A stretch of 64,000 nt of DNA from Saccharothrix tamanrassetensis (GCF_014203665.1 NZ_JACHJN010000016.1:51793-115792), one strand, 5' to 3'. Shown: positions 1 to 9,021, counted from the first letter of the stretch. Notes: generated from the letters alone by a model not told the origin. Numbers and translations are program-made.

Positions 1-391
1 GGCCGTCCAGGACCAGCAGGTCGAACACGTAGTAGGCCACCGGCACCCGGTGCAGGGAACGCACGGCGGGGCTGCGCGTGCGTTGTTGCAGCAGCCCGAA
101 GTCGGGTCGTTGGTCCGGTCCGAGGGCGACGATCTCCCCGTCGAGCACGATGGTGCGTTCGTGCAGCAGATCGGACAGGATCCGCAACTCCGGGAACCGG
201 TCGACCAGGTTGAGCCGGTTTCGGCTGAGCAGCCGCACGGTGTGCCCGCTGCAGTGCGCCACCGCCCGGTACCCGTCCCACTTGAACTCCGCACTCCACC
301 CCGCCCCGACCGGAGGCTCACCGGCCGTGGCCAGCATCGGCTCGATGACCAGCGGCTCACCGCCGGCCGCCGCTCGGGCCGCGTGTCCCAT
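1..391 (-). CDS. ATP-dependent DNA ligase, N-terminal part (cut by window edge)
   Basis: This is the first 130 residues of a nucleotidyltransferase-type ATP-dependent DNA ligase; the rest lies outside the window. The reverse strand from ATG 391 contains EFKWDGYR, the KxDG motif whose lysine is adenylated, followed by LDGEIVAL (motif III) and VAYYVFDLLVLDG (motif IIIa/IV region). The order and spacing match the adenylation domain of LigC/LigD-type ligases, which seal nicks in end joining or repair. GGGAGG lies just upstream of the ATG. Whether polymerase or nuclease domains follow cannot be seen. Confidence 0.85.
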   Translation of the reverse strand, partial: MGHAARAAAGGEPLVIEPMLATAGEPPVGAGWSAEFKWDGYRAVAHCSGHTVRLLSRNRLNLVDRFPELRILSDLLHERTIVLDGEIVALGPDQRPDFGLLQQRTRSPAVRSLHRVPVAYYVFDLLVLDG

Positions 392-568
392 ACCGGCCAC
401 CTCCCGCACATCAGGCCGGTATTCATCGTCACCCGGAATCGGGACGAGGGCGACTCGGGACACCTTCGGCTACCCCGGCGTCCTGATCTCCATGAGCATG
501 AAGGCCTGATTCCTGGGGCAAGCCGCGGTGACCTCCGTCGCGCTGCCCGCGCGACACGGCATGGCCGG

Positions 569-1120
569 TCAGCCGGCGAACCTGCCGAACAGGTGCGCGG
601 CGGGGGCGTCCGGGTCGTCGCCGTAGAAGAACTCCGCGAGCGCTCGGTGGAACTCGGCGCGATTCAGCCCGCCGGAGCCGTCCAGGTCCAACGCCTCGAA
701 GACCGCGGCACAGTCCTCCGAGGACACATTGCCCGCCAGGCCGAAGATCTGCCCGAACTCCGCCTGGTCGACCCGGTCGTCCCCGTCGAGGTCGATCAGG
801 TCGAAGTAGCAGTCGGCCACCGGCCCGACCTGCTGCGGGTACAGCGCGGGATCGGCCAGCGCCCGCCGGAACCCCTCGGTCATCTCCCGCAGATCGACCT
901 TCCCGTCACCGTCCCGGTCCATCGGTGCGATCACGTTGGCCCAGAACGCGTCCAACCCCTCGGTCAGCCGGCGGGCGGTCGTGGACTCCGGCGCGGCACC
1001 ACGGGCAGCGATGTAGCGCTCGCCCATCAACCGGACATCCCCACGGGTGATCACCCCGTCGCCGTCGACGTCCGCGCCGTTGAACCACTGGCGGTACTTG
1101 AGATCCCGAACTCCAGTCAT
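569..1120 (-). CDS. Calerythrin-like four EF-hand calcium-binding protein
   Basis: This 183-residue cytoplasmic protein has four recognisable EF-hand loops: DVDGDGVITRGD near the N terminus, DRDGDGKVDLRE, DLDGDDRVDQAE and DLDGSGGLNRAE. Each has acidic residues at positions 1, 3 and 5 and a Gly at 6. The first loop ends in Asp rather than Glu. Size and layout match actinomycete calerythrin, a calcium buffer or sensor. I prefer ATG 1120; an in-frame GTG at 1126 would add two residues. It stands alone between the ligase gene and the molybdoenzyme gene, and no partner protein is evident. Confidence 0.85.
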   Translation of the reverse strand: MTGVRDLKYRQWFNGADVDGDGVITRGDVRLMGERYIAARGAAPESTTARRLTEGLDAFWANVIAPMDRDGDGKVDLREMTEGFRRALADPALYPQQVGPVADCYFDLIDLDGDDRVDQAEFGQIFGLAGNVSSEDCAAVFEALDLDGSGGLNRAEFHRALAEFFYGDDPDAPAAHLFGRFAG

Positions 1121-1243
1121 GACCACGCAACGTAGTCACACTAATACGTGAGTGTCCAAGCGACGCGGCCACCGGCCAGCAGGGATCATCCATTCAGGTG
1201 GTGCCGTGGTCGACCCTGTCCGGCACGTCGGCCGTGGTGAACG

Positions 1244-3562
1244 TCAACTGGGCGGCACGAGGCTCGGTGGTGCGAAGGCGAGCACGTCGGGAAGGGGCTC
1301 GTCGTAGAACTCGACGTCGACCAGCGCACTGAGGGCACTCGGTCCTTGGGACAGGCGCGAGCACGGCCGATCCGCGGTGAGGACGTTCGGATTGCCGTGG
1401 CGGTCCAACGTTCCGCTCAGGCCCGGCTGGACCGGATCCCACCAGGCTCCCGTGGACAGTTGTACGACGCCTGGCATGACGTCGTCCGATAGGACCGCGC
1501 CCGCGAGACAGCTGCCCCGGTCGTTGTAGACGCGCACGATCATGCCGCTCTCGATGCCGCGCGACGCAGCGTCCAGCGGATTGATCGCCACGGGCTCACG
1601 ACCACGGATCTTCGAACTGAGGCTGTGGTCACCGTTGTCGTACTGGCTGTGCAGGCGTGAGGCGGGCTGATTCGAGATCAGGTGCAGCGGGAACCGGTCC
1701 GACAGGTCGGCACGAAGCCACTCCACTGGTTCATACCACTTCGGGTGCCCGGCGCAGTCGTCGTAGCCGAACGAGTCGATCTCCTCCGAGAAGATCTCGA
1801 TTCGGCCCGACGGCGTCGGCAGGGGGAAGCGCTGGGGATCCGAGCGGAGGGCCTCGAAGCTGCCGGGAAACGGCCCGGTCGACGCCGGCAGCTCAGCGGT
1901 GGAGCTTCGCCAGAAGTCGTCGAAGCTCGGCAGAGCGGCATCGTCGCCGAGCTTGGCCCTCGTCTGTTCGTAGAGGTGTCGGACCCAGCCGATCTCGGAG
2001 CGCGACTCCGTGAACTCCTGCTCGAAGCCGAGCCGGGAGGCCAAGGCGGCGAAGATGTGGTGATCGGTGCGCGACTCGCCCGCCGGCTCGCGGACTTTCG
2101 GCATCGCGACGAGGTGGGGGTCCGAGAATCCGGCGGCGAAGTCGTCGCGCTCCAGGCTGGTGGCGACGGGGAGGACGATGTCCGCGAACTTGGCCGTCGT
2201 GTTCCACCAGGCTTCGTGGACCACCACCGTGTCAGGGGTCTGCCAGGCGCGGGTCAACCGATGGAGGTCCTGGTGGTGGTGGAACGGATTCCCTCCGCAC
2301 CAGTAGACCAGGCGAAGCTCGGGCAACGTGAGGCGCTTGCCGTCGTAGTCGATGACCTCGCCCGGGTGCAGCAGGGTATCGGCGATCCTCGCAACAGGGA
2401 TGAAGTCCGGAACCGGGTTGGCAACCTCCGGTACCGTCGCGACGAAGGCGCGGTCCCTGGCAACGCCCGTCGCGTCCATCGTCGCGTAACCCGCGCCCCA
2501 GCCGCAGCCGGGCCGACCCATCGAACCCGCCATGGCGGCCAGCACGACGGACATCCAGATCGGTTGTTCGCCGTGGTCCGCCCGTTGCACCGCGTAGTTG
2601 ACCATGATGAGAGAACGTCGGGTGGTCAGGCGGCGAGCCAGGTCGGTGATCGCGTCGCGACTGATGCCCGTGATCTTCGCCGCCCAGGCGGCGTCCTTCC
2701 GAATGCCGTCGAGTTCGCCGAGCAGGTAGGAGGCGAAGCGGTCGAACCCGACGCAGCACCGGCGCAGGAAGTCCTCGTCGTGCCACCCGTTGACCAGCAT
2801 CGTGTGTGCGATGCCGAGCATCGCGGCGGTGTCGGTGTTGGGGACGACGGGCAGCCACTCGGCGTCGAGGAAGCCGGCGACGTCGCTGCGGATGGGGCTG
2901 ATGTTCACGAACCGGACGCCGGCCTCACGGCACTGGCGTTGCAGGTCCTGCGTCTGGTGCCTGGCCAGCCCGCCAGGGTTGATCTGGCTGTTCTTGAGGG
3001 CCAACCCTCCGAACGCCACGACAAGCTCACAGTTGTCGACTACCTCCGCCCACATCGGCATCCGGCTCTGGTAGCTCCACGGATGGCCGCCGATCACATG
3101 GGGGAGGATGACCTCCAGAGCCGCGGTGCTGTAGGTGTTGCGAGCGTCGGTGTATCCCCCGTCCAGCGCCAGGAACCGGTGGAGTTGTCCCTGCGCGTGG
3201 TGGAACCTGCCCGCACTCGCCCAACCGTACGATCCGCCGAACACCGCGCTGTCCCCGTGTTGTGAACGAACTCGACGGAGTTCATCGCTCACCAACGTGA
3301 TCGCGTGGTCCCAGCTCACTTCTACGAAGGCGTCCGTGCCTCTGGCCGTGCCATGGGCGCGCGGCTCGCCGTTCAGCCAGCCTTTGCGCACCGCGGGGCG
3401 CAACACGCGAGCGCTGTCGTCGGCGGCCGTCACCATTCCGGGGCCGATAGGCGACGGAGCGGGGTCATCGTGCCTCGGCTCGATCCGCACCAACCGGCCG
3501 GAATCGACTACGGCGACAAAACTGCCCCAGTGCGTCGCAACCGACATGCGTCGTTCCATCAC
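1244..3562 (-). CDS. Molybdopterin-dependent oxidoreductase, BisC/TorZ-like
   Basis: This 772-residue enzyme belongs to the DMSO-reductase family. It has no N-terminal cysteine cluster, as in biotin-sulfoxide and TMAO reductases. FGGSYGWASAGRFHHAQ near residue 108 is the family hallmark, and the serine in TYSTAALEV is the likely molybdenum ligand. NPFHHHQD and the C-terminal molydopterin-binding region (LISNQPASRLHSQYD, AINPLDA) are present. No signal peptide is seen, so it should act in the cytoplasm on an S- or N-oxide; the exact substrate is not predictable. GGTGGAG precedes GTG 3562; ATG 3559 is an alternative start. No cofactor-biosynthesis genes are adjacent. Confidence 0.87.
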   Translation of the reverse strand: MMERRMSVATHWGSFVAVVDSGRLVRIEPRHDDPAPSPIGPGMVTAADDSARVLRPAVRKGWLNGEPRAHGTARGTDAFVEVSWDHAITLVSDELRRVRSQHGDSAVFGGSYGWASAGRFHHAQGQLHRFLALDGGYTDARNTYSTAALEVILPHVIGGHPWSYQSRMPMWAEVVDNCELVVAFGGLALKNSQINPGGLARHQTQDLQRQCREAGVRFVNISPIRSDVAGFLDAEWLPVVPNTDTAAMLGIAHTMLVNGWHDEDFLRRCCVGFDRFASYLLGELDGIRKDAAWAAKITGISRDAITDLARRLTTRRSLIMVNYAVQRADHGEQPIWMSVVLAAMAGSMGRPGCGWGAGYATMDATGVARDRAFVATVPEVANPVPDFIPVARIADTLLHPGEVIDYDGKRLTLPELRLVYWCGGNPFHHHQDLHRLTRAWQTPDTVVVHEAWWNTTAKFADIVLPVATSLERDDFAAGFSDPHLVAMPKVREPAGESRTDHHIFAALASRLGFEQEFTESRSEIGWVRHLYEQTRAKLGDDAALPSFDDFWRSSTAELPASTGPFPGSFEALRSDPQRFPLPTPSGRIEIFSEEIDSFGYDDCAGHPKWYEPVEWLRADLSDRFPLHLISNQPASRLHSQYDNGDHSLSSKIRGREPVAINPLDAASRGIESGMIVRVYNDRGSCLAGAVLSDDVMPGVVQLSTGAWWDPVQPGLSGTLDRHGNPNVLTADRPCSRLSQGPSALSALVDVEFYDEPLPDVLAFAPPSLVPPS

Positions 3563-3859
3563 GCATCAACTCCACCTCTGAAGTTTCTTGATCCTGGACG
3601 ACGGTTGCCCACGTCGCGGGAGTGATGAAAGGGAGCCCGTCGCTCACGCCGTCCGACTCGCGGGCACGAGCCGGCGTCCGGCTGCGCGAGCGGGGAGAAC
3701 CCCGCGCGGGAGTCGCTCATCAGCGGCGTCTCCGTCCCGCCGTCCGGTGTGCCGTGCGGTGCGGCTCTTGGCGGGCGACGTGGCATCCACGGTAGTCCCG
3801 ACCAGGGCGAGGCAGAAGACGATGTCGTGTTCTACGAGTACCCGCATGACGATCAACCG
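3563..3859. other. Upstream region of the molybdoenzyme gene; no gene seen
   Basis: About 300 bp separate the start of the leftward molybdoenzyme gene from the integrase relic. Open frames here are Arg/Pro/Ser-rich and look like non-coding shadows. I see no clear operator or terminator. The right end may contain the eroded 5' part of the relic integrase. Confidence 0.4.
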
Positions 3860-4170
3860 CGGTCTTTCGCGTTCACCTCGCCCGAGGGCGGCTTGCTGAG
3901 GCGGGAGAACGTCCGGCAGCGGTTCTGGGGCCGGCCTGGGATGGGCGCAAGCCGGACTGCCCGGAAGTGGCCGATCGCGAGCCCCCGATCCTGCCGTGGC
4001 CCACCTTCCGTGAAGCACGTCACATCACGCGACGTGGTGGCCGAGGACGGCATCCCAGAGGAGGCGCGGCGGGCACAGCTGGACCACGAAGATGAAGGGC
4101 GTCGCCCGCACCTACGAGCATGTGACGCACGTCATGCGGAATCAGATGGACGAGTTGTTCGAACGCCATC
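3860..4170 (+). pseudogene. Tyrosine integrase relic (C-terminal half, frameshifted)
   Basis: Fragments of an actinomycete tRNA-targeting integrase appear in two frames. FTSPEGGLLRREN and VRQRFW match the region before the active site. VVAEDGIPEEARRAQLDH matches the helix after the HxLRHT box, with the box itself eroded to FREARHITR. MKGVARTYEHVT carries the catalytic tyrosine region. The last two pieces are out of frame near 4087, where one base is inserted or two are lost. The relic ends about 70 bp from the 3' end of tRNA-Val(GAC), the usual position of such integrases relative to attL. It is non-functional. Confidence 0.75.
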
Positions 4171-4188
4171 GATCTTCCAGACCACGCA

Positions 4189-4223
4189 AGAAGCCCGGCC
4201 TCAAGATCGAGTACCGGGCTTCT
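4189..4223 (-). terminator. Terminator of the tRNA-Gly/Cys/Val cluster
   Basis: AGAAGCCCGG and CCGGGCTTCT form a perfect 10-bp inverted repeat with a 15-nt loop. It begins 20 bp beyond the 3' end of the last tRNA on the reverse strand, which fits an intrinsic terminator for that cluster. Confidence 0.7.
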
Positions 4224-4242
4224 GAACTGCGTACTTCGTTGG

Positions 4243-4314
<72 letters not shown>

Positions 4315-4315
4315 G

Positions 4316-4387
4316 AGGCGGAGACGGGAATCGAACCCGTGTACAGGGCTTTGCAGGCCCTTGCCTAAGCCACTCGGCCACTCCGCC
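4316..4387 (-). tRNA. tRNA-Cys (GCA)
   Basis: The acceptor arms GGCGGAG and CTCCGCC pair perfectly, with discriminator U. The anticodon is GCA in loop context CCTGCAAAGCC, and the T arm is CGGGTTCGATTCCCG. It lies one base upstream of tRNA-Val on the same strand, so the two are surely co-transcribed. Confidence 0.95.
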
Positions 4388-4452
4388 ATGATTCCCGGCA
4401 GCTAGAGACTAGCACCTGGAAGTCTGGCTTGAGCCCAAGGGGCCCTCTGCCG

Positions 4453-4525
4453 AGCGGATGACGAGACTCGAACTCGCGACCCTCACCTTGGCAAGGTGAT
4501 GCGCTACCAACTGCGCTACATCCGC
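4453..4525 (-). tRNA. tRNA-Gly (GCC)
   Basis: This 73-nt gene has acceptor arms GCGGATG and CATCCGC, discriminator U, D arm TAGCGCAGTTGGTAGCGC and anticodon loop TTGCCAA (GCC). It is first in the Gly-Cys-Val cluster read leftward. Confidence 0.95.
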
Positions 4526-4669
4526 ATACCCCGCGGATTCCGGGAACTTTCGCCCTTTTGGAGCTGTCGTTCCGGTCTTCCCCGGTGCAGGAGGAACTTT
4601 ATTACATCCCCCGCCGCGGGATCAAATCGGGGGTCTCCTCAACCCCTCGCAGGCCTGCTACCTGCACGT

Positions 4670-5095
4670 TCAGGTCAAATCGTTGGAGATCAGGTGGGTC
4701 AGGGCCTCGTCCACGTCGACCCACAGGTGCTCGTTGCCGGGCACCACCACGTCGTAGGTGCGGTCCAGGAAGTCGGCCAGTTCCTGTGCCGACGCCTCGA
4801 ACATCGCGTGACCGGACGGCGAGCTCAGCTCGATCACCACCACCTCGGGGTCGTCCGCGGCCGGGCGGATCCGGACGTCGCCGTCGCCGGCGTCGGCGAT
4901 CAGGCCGTCGGCGAGCAGATCGCGGGCGAACACCCATTCGACCCAACCGGCTCGGCCGGTGCGGAACGCAGCCACTACGGCGTACGGGTCTTTCGTGTCA
5001 TAACGAAGCTCCACCTGAACCGGAACCGCAGGTGTCCTCGGTGCCAGCAAGTCGAAGACCGCTGTTGAGCGGAGCGTCACGTGATCATTGCGCAT
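4670..5095 (-). CDS. SsgA/SsgB-like sporulation and cell-division regulator
   Basis: This 141-residue protein has the SALP signature: the opening VELRYDTKDPYAVVAAFRTG, then VEWVFARDLLADGL, and a C-terminal SSPSGHAMFEASAQELADFLDRTY. Family members (SsgA-G) control septum placement; SsgB recruits FtsZ in sporulating actinomycetes. The length is normal for the family. It lies in a normal chromosomal setting between the tRNA cluster and the divergent sigma-factor operon, with about 220 bp between the two starts. Which SALP subclass it belongs to cannot be decided by eye. Confidence 0.92.
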   Translation of the reverse strand: MRNDHVTLRSTAVFDLLAPRTPAVPVQVELRYDTKDPYAVVAAFRTGRAGWVEWVFARDLLADGLIADAGDGDVRIRPAADDPEVVVIELSSPSGHAMFEASAQELADFLDRTYDVVVPGNEHLWVDVDEALTHLISNDLT

Positions 5096-5315
5096 TGTCG
5101 TTAACCTCGTCTCCCTTCCCGGTCCAGGAAACGACCGAGTTCTCTACTTGTGACGTGTATGTGGCGAGGAACGCTCGACATCGGGGGGTTTATCACCCGT
5201 TCGGGCTCATCGGACTCCACTGGGCTACCACCTCGCTGCGTTCCGTGTCCACGCAACCCGCGCCGCTCCACATCTTGCTGGGTTTAACCTGAACCCGGTA
5301 CCGGCTGTTGCGCGA

Positions 5316-5978
5316 ATGTTGGACGTGAGGACATCTCTGGTGGCTGACGCACCTGCCCCGGCGCCCCGGCCCGGGCCCGACGGGCGTCCCTCCGACGTGT
5401 CGCTGGTCGAGCGGGTTTCCGCTGGTGACCGCGCGGCCTTCGGGGAGCTGTACGACCGCTACGCGCGGCCCGCCTACTCACTCGCGCGGCGCATCTGCGT
5501 CGACCCCGGCCTGGCGGAGGACGTCGTGCAGGAGGCCTTCCTGGCCCTCTGGCGCAACCCTCGCGGGTACGACCGGGCGCGGGGCGGTTTCGGCACGTGG
5601 CTGATGACCGTCGTGCACCACCGGGCGGTCGACGCGGTGCGCCGGGAGAACACCCAGCGGCGGCGCAACGTGCCGTTGACCGACGAGGTGTCCGAGCGCA
5701 ACGTGACGCCCGCCGAGGGCGCGGAGCACGCCGCGTTGAGCGGTGTCGTCGGTGCGGAGGTCCGGGAGGCGCTCAAACGGCTGCCGGAAGACCAGCGGCA
5801 GGTCATCGCACTGGCGTACCTGGGCGGTTACACACAGATAGAGGTCGCGGCGTTGACCGGGATCCCGCTGGGAACGGTCAAGTCACGAACGTTCGCGGCG
5901 ATCCGGAGACTGCGGACGTCGCTGCGGTCGGTATGGGCCGGCGAGACCGGCGGCGAGACGACGGGAGCACATCGGTGA
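5316..5978 (+). CDS. ECF-type RNA polymerase sigma factor
   Basis: This 220-residue sigma-70 family protein has region 2 (FGELYDRYARPAYSLARRI, then GLAEDVVQEAFLALW) and region 4 (LPEDQRQVIALAYLGGYTQIEVA, then IPLGTVKSRTFAAIRRLR). It resembles SigK/SigL-type ECF factors that are held by RskA-like anti-sigma factors. The next gene, an RskA-like protein, overlaps its stop codon. The first about 25 residues are Ala/Pro-rich; a GTG at 5340 preceded by AGGA is an alternative start. Target promoters are unknown. Confidence 0.93.
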   Translation: MLDVRTSLVADAPAPAPRPGPDGRPSDVSLVERVSAGDRAAFGELYDRYARPAYSLARRICVDPGLAEDVVQEAFLALWRNPRGYDRARGGFGTWLMTVVHHRAVDAVRRENTQRRRNVPLTDEVSERNVTPAEGAEHAALSGVVGAEVREALKRLPEDQRQVIALAYLGGYTQIEVAALTGIPLGTVKSRTFAAIRRLRTSLRSVWAGETGGETTGAHR

Positions 5979-6796
5979 CCGGGGAGCAGAGGGACGACTG
6001 GTGCCCTCAGGAGGAGCTCGCGGTCGGGTGGGCGATGCACTCGCTCGAACCGGACGAGGAGGCGCAGCTGCGTGCCCACCTGCCCGGCTGCGCGCGGTGC
6101 AGTCAGGCGGTTCGGGCTACCGAAGAGGTGACCGCGGCGCTGGGCGGCTCGGTGCGGCAGTACGACCCGCCCGCGCGGCTCAAGTCCCGACTGATGGAAG
6201 CCATCGAACAGACCCCGCAGGAAGTCGCACCGGAGCACGCGGCGCAGGAGCAGGCGACGCCGCCGGCGATCCCGATTGAGCGCCACCGTGGGCACAAGAG
6301 CGGCAGTACGGGACGCCGACTCCTCGCGGCGGCGGCCATCGTCGTGGTGTTGGCCGGCGTCGGTGTGGCGGGTGTGCGGTTCAGCCGGCTCAGCGACCAG
6401 GTGGCGGCGCAGCAGCAGCGGAACGACGAACTGAGCAAGGCCTTGGTGCTCGCGGCGAGCCCGGACACCAACCGGGCCGTGCTGCGGTCACCGTCCGGTG
6501 ACGAGCTGGCGATCGTGCTGTCCGCGGAGAAGGGGGCAGCCGTGATGGAGATGGACCTGAAGCCCAACCAATCGGACCACACGTACGTGGTGTGGGGGAC
6601 CAGTACTCCGAAGGCCGTGCCGTTGGCGACGTTCAACGTGTCGAGCGAAGACGACGGGGTGCGGCTGCTGTCGCGGTGGTCGGCGGACGCGCACAAGCAC
6701 ACCGGCTTCGCGATCTCGCTGGAGCCCGGCCAGGAGGCGCCCCCCTCACCCACGGAGGCGAATATCCTGGCTGCCGGCCAGGTGAGGGCATCGTGA
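5975..6796 (+). CDS. Anti-sigma factor, RskA-like membrane protein
   Basis: This 273-residue protein starts at GTG 5975, which overlaps the sigma-factor stop (GTGA), so the two are translationally coupled. The N-terminal part has a zinc-finger-like anti-sigma domain with HLPGCARC around residues 34-41. A single transmembrane helix follows (LLAAAAIVVVLAGVGVAG). The extracytoplasmic C-terminal domain matches RskA (MEMDLKPNQSDHTYVVWG, TGFAISLEPG). It should bind and sequester the upstream sigma factor at the membrane until proteolysis. Confidence 0.92.
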   Translation: MTGEQRDDWCPQEELAVGWAMHSLEPDEEAQLRAHLPGCARCSQAVRATEEVTAALGGSVRQYDPPARLKSRLMEAIEQTPQEVAPEHAAQEQATPPAIPIERHRGHKSGSTGRRLLAAAAIVVVLAGVGVAGVRFSRLSDQVAAQQQRNDELSKALVLAASPDTNRAVLRSPSGDELAIVLSAEKGAAVMEMDLKPNQSDHTYVVWGTSTPKAVPLATFNVSSEDDGVRLLSRWSADAHKHTGFAISLEPGQEAPPSPTEANILAAGQVRAS

Positions 6797-7239
6797 GCGA
6801 TGATGGGCGAATGACGACCGAGCAGCGCGACGAGACCACCGAGTCGAGCGGCCACCGCCACCGGTTCCGCCGCAACCCGGCGCTGAACCTGACCTACCGC
6901 ATCGGTGTGGGCGTGGTGGGTGGCCTCGTGCTGCTCGGTGGGATCCTGATGATCCCGTACCCAGGTCCCGGCTGGCTGGTCGTGTTCGCGGGTCTGGCGA
7001 TCCTGGCGACGGAGTTCGAGTGGGCCGGACGCGTGCTGCGGTTCGCCAAGCGGTACTACGACGCGTGGGTCGCGTGGCTCAAGCGGCAGAACCTGTTGGT
7101 CAAGGCCCTAGTCCTCACCGCCACCGGCTTGGTGGTGGCCGTGACCTGTTGGCTGCTCGGGGCGTTTGCACTGGTCGGCGGGTGGTTCGGACTGGACTGG
7201 CCGTGGTTGGAGAGCCCGATTTTTGGTTCGAAGGGATGA
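6793..7239 (+). CDS. Small integral membrane protein, TIGR02611-like
   Basis: This 148-residue protein starts at GTG 6793, overlapping the anti-sigma stop; ATG 6811 is an alternative. A basic N terminus is followed by two long hydrophobic segments containing the family signature MIPYPGPGWLVVFAGLAILATEFEWA and a C-terminal pair of membrane helices. Actinobacterial members annotated TIGR02611 share the PGPG loop; their biochemical role is unknown. It is the third gene of the sigma operon and may share its regulation. Confidence 0.82.
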   Translation: MSDDGRMTTEQRDETTESSGHRHRFRRNPALNLTYRIGVGVVGGLVLLGGILMIPYPGPGWLVVFAGLAILATEFEWAGRVLRFAKRYYDAWVAWLKRQNLLVKALVLTATGLVVAVTCWLLGAFALVGGWFGLDWPWLESPIFGSKG

Positions 7240-7288
7240 TGTTGTAAGCTATCCCCACACCGCGAGAGCGGGGTGGCAAACCGAATAC

Positions 7289-7360
7289 GGGCGTTTAGCT
7301 CAGCGGGAGAGCGCTTCGTTCACACCGAAGAGGTCACTGGTTCGATCCCAGTATCGCCCA
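7289..7360 (+). tRNA. tRNA-Val (CAC), integration target
   Basis: This 72-nt gene has D arm TTAGCTCAGCGGGAGAGC, anticodon loop TTCACAC (CAC) and T arm CTGGTTCGATCCCAG, with discriminator A. The acceptor stem has one T-T mismatch at pair 6-67. From the anticodon loop to 8 bp past the 3' end it is repeated exactly at 21,282, and an integrase gene faces it, so the gene is the left attachment site of an integrated element. Confidence 0.95.
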
Positions 7361-7368
7361 CAGTGTGT
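7319..7368 (+). repeat. attL: 50-bp direct repeat, left copy
   Basis: These 50 bp, spanning the tRNA-Val(CAC) anticodon loop to its 3' end plus CAGTGTGT, are identical to 21,282-21,331. Outside the core, similarity continues imperfectly on both sides. It is the left end of the 14-kb element. Confidence 0.92.
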
Positions 7369-7475
7369 ATTACCTGGTCAACGGCTCGTAGACGGTCTTC
7401 GTCTGCGGGCCGTTGATCGTTCGTGGGAGCAAATGGGAGCAAAAGATCTTGACCACATTCGCTGCTCCGAAGAGG

Positions 7476-8579
7476 TCACAGGAGTTTGCTCCCATACTGC
7501 TCCCACCGGGCCTGGAGTCCGATGAGCATGGCGTCGATCATCGGGCGGGTGACGTGGGAGTAGACGCCCATGACGCCGCGGAACTTGTGCCCGATCCTCT
7601 TGTGCTGCAGGACCTCCGGCACGCCGTCTTCGATCATCCAGGTCTTGTGGGTGTGGCGCAGGTCGTGGAAGTGCATGTGCGGCTTGATCGGGGATCGTCC
7701 CAGGGTCGAGTCGCCCCGCACGGCCGGTAGCCAGACCCGGCGGCGGAAGTTGGACCGCCGGTGCAGCCCGCCGTCCTGCCCGGTGAACACGAACCGTGCT
7801 GTCGGCTTCTCGCAGCGCAGCTCCGCCAGCAGCTCGGTGAGGAACTTCGGCAGGTGCACGGTGCGGACGCTGGCCGGTGTCTTGGGCGGGCCGAGGTGGA
7901 GCTTGCCGTGCAGTTCGTGCAGCGCACCGTCGCGGGCGTCGACGTGGATCTCCTGCTTGTCCAGGTCGACCCGTGACCACTGCAGCCCGGCCAGTTCACC
8001 CCAGCGCATGCCGGTGTACGCCGCTGTGACGATCAGGGTGGCGTTACCGGCCGATGCGCGTTCGGCCAGCGCGGTCACTTCGTCGGGGTCGGCGTGCGGT
8101 CGTTCGGGTTGGTCGCCGGATTTGAGCCGCAGCCTGCGGCACGGGTTCGATCCGATTAGACCCTCGTCGACGGCCTCGCCGAGGATCATCGACAGCAACC
8201 CGACCACGTCGGCGACGCTGCGCTCGCTCAACGACCGCCGCAACGTCTTCGCCCACGCCTTGATCACCAACCGGGACAGCTCACCCAGCTCCGTCGTGGC
8301 GAACCGGGGCAGGATGTGGTTGCGCAGATGCGAGTCGTACGTGGCGGCGGTGACACCGCTGACGTCGTGTGCCTCGACCCAACGCGCCACCCACTCCCCG
8401 ATCGGGAGCTGAGCCAATCGCGGGTCCACGACCCGGCCCCGCCGGTGGTCGGACTCCACGTCCGCCGCCCGGTCGTCGGCCTCACGCTTGGTCGCGAACC
8501 CCTTCTCGGAGACCAAAGCGCCGTCGGGCAGCCGGTAGCGCACCCGGAACCCCTCACCGTGCTTCTCCACCCATGCCAT
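7476..8579 (-). CDS. Tyrosine-type site-specific integrase
   Basis: This 367-residue recombinase has an Arm-binding-like N terminus (WVEKHGEGFRVRYRLPDG), a SAM-like core-binding domain (YDSHLRNHILPRFATTELG), and a catalytic domain with TGMRWGELAGLQW (Arg), FHDLRHTHKTW (HxLRH) and MGVYSHVT (Tyr). All catalytic residues are present. ATG 8579 gives the usual N terminus; a longer frame to 8702 has no homology. It reads toward its tRNA target 116 bp away. It is the only intact integrase in the window and should mobilise the 7.3-21.3 kb element. Confidence 0.95.
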   Translation of the reverse strand: MAWVEKHGEGFRVRYRLPDGALVSEKGFATKREADDRAADVESDHRRGRVVDPRLAQLPIGEWVARWVEAHDVSGVTAATYDSHLRNHILPRFATTELGELSRLVIKAWAKTLRRSLSERSVADVVGLLSMILGEAVDEGLIGSNPCRRLRLKSGDQPERPHADPDEVTALAERASAGNATLIVTAAYTGMRWGELAGLQWSRVDLDKQEIHVDARDGALHELHGKLHLGPPKTPASVRTVHLPKFLTELLAELRCEKPTARFVFTGQDGGLHRRSNFRRRVWLPAVRGDSTLGRSPIKPHMHFHDLRHTHKTWMIEDGVPEVLQHKRIGHKFRGVMGVYSHVTRPMIDAMLIGLQARWEQYGSKLL

Positions 8580-8674
8580 CGAAACCCTGCCTTTCACCAC
8601 ATCCGTGCGCCCGCCCGGGATCGGACGGACGCACAGTGACGCTCCATACCGGCCAGAGAGCAACACATCTGTGT

Positions 8675-9021
8675 TCAGCGCCGCCGAACACCATCCGACC
8701 ACGACGCCGACCTGCCCGCGGCGCCCGCGTCACCGCGCGCGGCACGGGCGCCGCCCCGGACGATCGCCAACAGGTCGGCGTCGGAGAACCGCAGATGCTT
8801 GCCCAGGAAGGTGCACGGGATCTCTTGTCGCCCGGCCATACGACGCAACCACGACTCGCGCACCGACAACGCCCGCGCCGCCTGCGCCGGGGTGTGCAAC
8901 AGCCGCAGACCATCCCCTGCTCCACGACATCCGGAGCGATCCCGTTAAGGTCGACCACCGCTTGCCCGCCGGCATGGTCGTCGGCGGATCCGTCCGCACG
9001 GCCGTGAAATTCGTTCACCAT
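8675..9021 (-). CDS. Excisionase-like helix-turn-helix protein (Xis), probably frameshifted
   Basis: The 3' part encodes a typical small actinomycete Xis: LRLLHTPAQAARALSVRESWLRR followed by IPCTFLGKHLRFSDADLLAIV, a MerR/AlpA-like winged helix. It lies upstream of, and on the same strand as, the integrase. A plausible N terminus (MVNEFHGRADGSADDH...) begins at ATG 9021 behind a strong GGAGG, but runs in another frame. The frames would join near 8,920-8,935 around a GGGG run. A TTG at 8899 could give a 74-residue short form. So this is a single-base frameshift, a sequence error or a slippage site. Confidence 0.7.

Noticed and set aside
1682..3265. A 527-residue rightward frame opposite the molybdoenzyme
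   Set aside because: It is antisense to a clearly conserved enzyme and has no domain of its own; a high-GC shadow.
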